Shown here one piece after another: positions 59,476-64,000 of a stretch of DNA of 64,000 nt (position 1 is the stretch's first letter; each line of letters starts with the position of its first letter). The notes beneath the pieces are model-generated. The model was not told where the DNA came from. It did not search any database and saw only the letters and a program-made list of their open reading frames with translations. The position numbers and the translations under genes were made by a program. This stretch comes from Albifimbria verrucaria (Eukaryota > Ascomycota > Sordariomycetes > Hypocreales > Stachybotryaceae), in assembly GCA_020081605.1 (NCBI GenBank), contig JAHREC010000009.1, positions 4,898,001 through 4,962,000 on the forward strand. The letters run 5' to 3'.

Positions 59476-60633
59476 CTATATGACATTGTTCAAAGACTGA
59501 CCCGCAATGAACCGGCGCAGGTTCTCGGCAATCAGCTTCTCAGCTCCTTGCGGCCTGCCGCCGGCGGCGTGAGGCGAGACAATCGTGTTGGGCGTCTTCC
59601 ACAGACGGCTGGGCGCAGGCAGCGGCTCGGTCTGGAAGACGTCGAGGGCGGCACCACCGATCTCGCCCTTGTCCAGCGCGTCGGCGAGGGCATCCTCGTC
59701 TATTGAGGTGCCGCGGCCGACGTTGACGACCCAGGCGTGCTTGGGCAGCTTGGCGAGGCGCTCGCGGTTAAGGGCGTTGTTGGTAGAGTCGGAGCCGGGC
59801 AGGATCATGACGAGAGCGTCGGTCTCGGCTAGGAGCTCTGGCAGCTTGTCCTCGCCGTAAACCTCGATACCCTCGCGGACGCCGGCGCTTCGGGCGACAC
59901 CACGGACCTTGGCGCCGAGGCCGACGAGCGACGGGGTAAGGGACTTGGCAATGTTGCCGTAGCCCCAGATGAGGACACGGGCATCGCGCAGAGTGGTGAA
60001 GCGGTCGGCGGGACGGTCAGGCTGAGGACCACCGAGGTGCTGGGGCCACTTGCCCTGGAGCTGGTAATCGCGCATCTCGTAGAAGCGGCGCGCGGCGTTG
60101 AGCAGCAGGCCCAGGGCGTGCTCAGCAACGGTGTGGTCGTGCAGACCGGAGCCGGTAGTGACGGTGATGCGAGAGGTATCGAAGCCAGCGCTCAGGACGT
60201 CGTTGGGACCGGCGGCGAGCGACTGGATCCAGCGCAGCTTCTTCATGCGGGCGGCGGCATCCTTGAGGTTGTCGGCGGTGTTGGTCCAGGTGACGAGGAT
60301 CTCGGCGTCGATGTGCTCCTCGGGGATGGGCTGCTTCACATCGTACGGCTGAAGAGCTACGGAAAATCCCTCGAGGCTCTGGACGTCGAGCTTGAGCGAG
60401 GTAGGGTAGAGGAGCTTCATGGTGGAGGCGTCGACGGCGACAGCGGAGGGGCGATGGAAGTGACGATGTTGTGGTGTGCTATGGATGGAGTAGAACCTGG
60501 CAGAGCAGTTCCGGCTGGGCTTGACGAAGCTGCGAGAAGGTCGACAATGGGAAACAAGACGAAGAGTTACACGGTGACACGCGACTCGGAGAAATGGTGC
60601 AATGGCCGTCATATGGAGCGAGGCCGGCATCAT
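59476..60633 (-). CDS. D-2-hydroxyacid dehydrogenase, with possible mitochondrial presequence
   Basis: Single exon, no frame break. The Rossmann motif is VLIWGYGNIAKSLTPSLVGLGAKVRGV; catalytic Arg lies in VVNVGRGTSIDEDAL, Glu in FQTEPLP and His in SPHAAGG. The catalytic domain begins at the in-frame ATG 60420 (MKLLYPTSL). Upstream the frame stays open for 71 more codons from an ATG at 60633 (another at 60612), rich in Arg, Ser and His and with almost no acidic residues (FLRVACHRVTLRLVSHCR), like a mitochondrial targeting peptide. Reduces 2-oxoacids with NAD(P)H; exact substrate unknown. Confidence 0.9.
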   Translation of the reverse strand: MMPASLHMTAIAPFLRVACHRVTLRLVSHCRPSRSFVKPSRNCSARFYSIHSTPQHRHFHRPSAVAVDASTMKLLYPTSLKLDVQSLEGFSVALQPYDVKQPIPEEHIDAEILVTWTNTADNLKDAAARMKKLRWIQSLAAGPNDVLSAGFDTSRITVTTGSGLHDHTVAEHALGLLLNAARRFYEMRDYQLQGKWPQHLGGPQPDRPADRFTTLRDARVLIWGYGNIAKSLTPSLVGLGAKVRGVARSAGVREGIEVYGEDKLPELLAETDALVMILPGSDSTNNALNRERLAKLPKHAWVVNVGRGTSIDEDALADALDKGEIGGAALDVFQTEPLPAPSRLWKTPNTIVSPHAAGGRPQGAEKLIAENLRRFIAGQSLNNVI

Positions 60634-61424
60634 CAAAGTGGTGGGGTTGCGTTGGAGACGCCGCGGGAACCTCGATGCTTCTTTAGCCGAAGCCCGAGAG
60701 CAGCTACCGTCGCAACTACTGTGGCTAGCGGGCCACTTAAGCCCAGGGGATGAATGGTTCGCTCTGCACCGATGGTCGGCTATGGGCTGGTGTCGGAAAA
60801 GGTCCTGTTCTCCACATCGGCCATGTTGCCGATTGCCCCGTTGGTGGTGAGAGGAGGGAAAGCTGGGGACAAGTCAAGACTGCGAGCAACAATAAAAAGA
60901 AAATAAAATTAAAACAGATGTGTGGAACCAAGATGAATGACCTAGTGGATTGAAGTTGCAGCAGCAGTTGTAACATACTATATATATGTTTGAAAATTGA
61001 CTGCGATCAGTTGTGAAGCTGAAGTTGAGGCACTAAACATTATACCTCTGATACAGCCCCTTCTGTTGTTGTGATATGCAACCTGTAGTATATTCTCGTT
61101 GCTACTATTAATTACTGATCTGGATAACTAAAGACGATATCAACCTAAGGTCTGAGCTTGAGTGAAAATGTTCTGGGTGAATCTTTAGCTATCGAACAAG
61201 CAGGGCTCCCTACCCCATACCATGAGTGAGATTGGCGGCTTACCATCAACATGCGACATGGAACTACTGACTGTACATATCCTGTCTTCGACAACGGTAG
61301 TATCCACAACACACACAGCAAGAAATTGATATCGACGGGGAAAGAGTCCAATGAAAAATAATTACTTGGTACTGTTGACTTCTCATTACGTTGCAGAGGG
61401 CCTAGCAAGTCTCAAGGTCTCCCT
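60634..61424. other. Intergenic between two minus-strand genes
   Basis: About 790 bases with no supported gene. It should hold the dehydrogenase promoter. Confidence 0.45.
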
Positions 61425-62554
61425 TCAAAGATCAAACAGATACTCATCCACCAATCGCGCCACTTCTCTGGCAAGACCAAAGTTGCAAATATATCCCCAG
61501 CAGTGGTCCCATATGCGTGCACAATTTTCTGGCCATCCATAATCTCCTTTTCGATCCTGGCCTCTGGAAGCCTCATAGGGCGTGTGCCGACCAAATCCTC
61601 GATAATCTCATACTGACCAGGATCGCTGGATGGAAAATAATCAGGGAGGTTCTCATGCGCACGAAGAATGAGCTAAAAGCCTCGTTAGTACTCAGATTTT
61701 CTCTTATCATGCGGTATAAAACCAGGATAAACATACGTGCTCTCTAACAGACTCTGGAGTCCGTGGTTTGCTACCTATTGGGTCAGAAATACCTCCAATG
61801 GCCGTAGTTCCATTCAGCAGGCCAAAATATACACATACTCAGTCGCACAGCGGCGAACAAAGCTTTGATCAAAAGCAGACTTGACCAAAATTGTATATGT
61901 GCGATCCATAACCACGTTTTCATCCTTGACGTCGGTCAGTGACAAGGATGCAAGACCTGACGCGTTGATTAGGATGTCATGACCGAGATAGTCGAGCTCA
62001 CCGAGGGATCGAACGGTATCGATGCGTCGAAACTTGACCCCAGATGCCTCAAGCTGACTTCGCAACCAGGGAAGGAAGACGGAGGGATTGAGAACAAAGT
62101 TTGAATATTTGACCTCAACAATGCCCTTGGCCCTCTTGTGCGCTTTTGCAGGGTCCAGCTCCTGCAATTGAGGTATCCGGTTGAAGCACCACAAGTCTTT
62201 GGCACAAGTTTCTCCGACATCATAGACATCTGTGAGCTCGGTACAGCGCACACTTGACGCTGGGTGAGTCGTTGCCAATTTCGAACCGAAAGCCAAAGTG
62301 TCAAGCTGCATTTTCTGCTCCTTTCAGAGCCACCTAAGGCAGCCCATCCAGCACAGCCCCAGGGGCTACACCAGTTGTCTGAGCGTTCATCACCGGGCAG
62401 ATCTCGAGCAACAATAGTGATATCGAGGGTTCTTGGCAGTCCAGCGGCAATTGACAGGCCCGTAATGCTGCAGAGGAATGGATTAAACCATATTACGAAT
62501 CATGCTCGGATTAGAGACCACTCACCCAGCGCCGAAAATCGTGATCTTGCTCAT
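61425..62554 (-). CDS. D-amino-acid oxidase (FAD), frame-broken
   Basis: Exon 1 62554-62526 (MSKITIFGAG), intron 62468-62525, exon 2 from 62467 (ITGLSIAAGLPRTLDITIVARD) giving the FAD motif GAGITGLS. Further family blocks are SPW (start of active-site lid), VRCTELTDVYDVGE, KYSNFVLNPSVFLPWL, LGHDILINASGLAS, TAIGGISDPIG, and DGQKIVHAYG with the C-terminal GGYICNFGLAREVARLV. A third exon starts after an intron at about 61671-61734. Four or five one-base losses are required (in 62340-62385, A/T runs near 62322-62326, 61824-61827 and 61495-61498). The C terminus ends FDL, not a PTS1 such as SKL, so peroxisomal import is not evident. Oxidises D-amino acids to 2-oxoacids with H2O2. Confidence 0.82.
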
Positions 62555-63040
62555 GGTTATGAACTTGACAGTATGTACAGCCAGGATGCGATACAATAAC
62601 TTACACAAGCAACCGATTGCTGGAAAGAAGAGGTGGAGATCAGGAAATAGGAAAAGGCAAGGGATGAGTGGCCCTTAAGTAATTTGGTGTAGCCGCAGCC
62701 ACAGGGAGAGGAAGCTCAGGCGCAAGCTTTCACCAAAGGGTTGAATATCCTTCAGCATCTGAGCTTGGACTGCGCCACCTGGGCTGAAGGACGACTAAGT
62801 GTATACAACTCCGCTTAAAATGGCGATCGAGTATGTGAATGTTGCTCAAAAGTGTGAAGATGTGATTTATATTTCTGACCACTGTTCTGGTTGTGATGCA
62901 ATAACATCCCCAGGCTCATGATGCTGCAACATCAAATCCTCGCAAGTCAAGCAACTGATATTTGTTACACCAATTTACACGTATCAATTCAAACCTATCT
63001 TTCTAACCTGAATGACGCAAATTACATGCTAAGCTGGAAG
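62555..63040. other. Intergenic between two minus-strand genes
   Basis: 486 bases with no supported gene. Confidence 0.5.
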
Positions 63041-64000
63041 CTACACTTTCGGACCCCTCTTGGCTCTTTCGGTATAGATGACTGAAAGATGTCCTGATAC
63101 TAATGTAAAAGTATCCATTGCTTCATCAAAGAACTTTTCTTCAGTCTGTCCTGGTGCGACTTTAATATCGTATCGCCAAAGAATCTCTGCTACAAGCCTG
63201 CGCATTTCCATCCAGGCTAAACGCTTACCTACACACCCGTAAGGTCCTGAAATGTGAGGTTAGAAGACGTTCAAGGATTAGGCTGGAAATAATCACCAGT
63301 GTTAAATGGGATATAAACAGATTTGTCAATTATAAGATCTGGGCGCGTCATCCATCGCTCGGGAATGAACTCCAGAGGTCTCACAAAATATCGAGGATCT
63401 AGCCCATAATTAGCAGGATTGTGCCAAATAAGGAACAATGACTCACCACGACAGACGGTGTAGTTTGGCACTTGGACAATTACATTACCGGGAATGTGAT
63501 GGTCTCCAATTTGTAGCCCTTCTGGAGGTGTGACCCGTTGAGTGCCAGACGGGACCGGGGGTTAAGTCGAAGCGTCTCCTGAATCACTGCGTCCAGCAAC
63601 GGGATCTTGACCAGTTCCTCATATTCCAGACTTGGAATTGCATCAAATTCCTTTTGTAAGGCGGCTGTGACTTCAGGATTCCATGCCAACCGAAAGAAGA
63701 TGTGCGTGAGAGCTGCCGCTGAGGAATCTGAGCCCGCAATTACAATCAACTGACTGTCTCCATGCAAGTTATATCTATCTTGCAGTGTTTTTGGACCATT
63801 GTTGAACGCTTCAAGGATCCAAGAAAACACATCTGGCAGTTCCGGCTCATTCTATATAACCAAAATGATATTAACAAACGCATCATATGTGGCGTATGAC
63901 TACAAACGTGGGCACATACCTTGATTCGTTCTGTGAGTTGATTTTGAATCCAATCCCAGAACTTTAGATATTCTCTGTTCAGGATAGGGTAATCTTCAGA
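63041..64000 (-). CDS. Cytochrome P450 monooxygenase, 3' part (5' end outside window)
   Basis: C-terminal half of a P450; the gene continues past base 64000. Exons visible: 64000-63920, 63851-63297 and 63246-63041 (introns 63852-63919 and 63247-63296). The I-helix motif is AGSDSSAAAL, the ExxR motif is ETLRLNP, and the heme motif spans the last intron as FNTGPYGCVGKRLAW with the Cys ligand. A one-base loss in C3 63534-63536 breaks NGVTPPEGL. The family is a fungal microsomal P450 type; the substrate is unknown. Its neighbour D-amino-acid oxidase reads the same way. Confidence 0.9.

Noticed and set aside
60037..60753. 238-codon open frame opposite the hydroxyacid dehydrogenase
   Set aside because: Antisense shadow of a high-GC gene; no family motif.
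2173..63536. Repeat-induced point mutation as the cause of the broken genes
   Set aside because: The lesions are single-base indels, not C-to-T transitions, and the genes are not duplicated.
2173..63536. Calling every frame-broken gene a pseudogene
   Set aside because: Essential single-copy genes show the same lesion type, and catalytic motifs are intact on both sides of each break.

Overview
The window is nuclear DNA of a filamentous ascomycete (Pezizomycotina, most likely a Sordariomycete). It has short 47-126 bp GT-AG spliceosomal introns with CTAAC/CTGAC-type branch points. It also carries secreted hydrolases, a fungal CBM1 module, a Zn2Cys6 regulator, DAL5-type permeases, and intron-containing tRNA genes. 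I recognise about 28 protein genes and two tRNA genes. No virus, transposon, CRISPR array or bacterial-type operon was found.

Layout. 1-39.4 kb is a metabolic, accessory-looking half with gene spacings of 0.3-2.5 kb: the 3' end of a DDX60/Ski2-like helicase, an acyl-CoA thioesterase-like gene, an F-box membrane protein, a DAL5-type permease, a repeat-rich fungal protein, a secreted M28 aminopeptidase, a secreted heme peroxidase, a CBM1-containing GH35 beta-galactosidase, a cyclopropane-fatty-acid synthase, then a run of PhyH dioxygenase, Zn2Cys6 regulator, aldo-keto reductase, second DAL5-type permease and flavin monooxygenase, followed by a secreted lipase-like hydrolase, a tannase/feruloyl esterase-family enzyme and a small conserved fungal protein. 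Two tandem tRNA-Arg(CCT) genes sit at 39.56-39.75 kb. From 40.7 to 58.4 kb is a mostly conserved housekeeping block: S28 peptidase, steroid-5-alpha-reductase-like enzyme, MINDY deubiquitinase, HLJ1-type J protein, mitochondrial uS19, TAF10, ERD2, WLM metalloprotease and nitrilase. From 59.5 kb onward come a D-2-hydroxyacid dehydrogenase, a D-amino-acid oxidase and a cytochrome P450 cut by the window edge.

Overall observation. Roughly forty single-base frame breaks interrupt otherwise well-conserved genes. Nearly all are one base too few, mostly next to a short homopolymer, and they occur even in essential single-copy genes (TAF10, mitochondrial uS19). The simplest reading is systematic homopolymer under-calling in an unpolished assembly, so I call these genes as genes and list the breaks in each entry. 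Spliced structures were worked out by hand from splice signals and frame continuity; family calls rest on recognised motifs, not on database searches.

Functionally, the left half looks like a saprotroph or plant-associated nutrient-scavenging and detoxification set (peptidase, peroxidase, galactosidase, lipase, tannase, permeases). The 22.9-32.8 kb stretch has the tailoring, transport and regulator content of a small metabolic cluster, but no backbone synthase is visible. I do not see a clear new system. The most unusual architecture is the CBM1-GH35 fusion.
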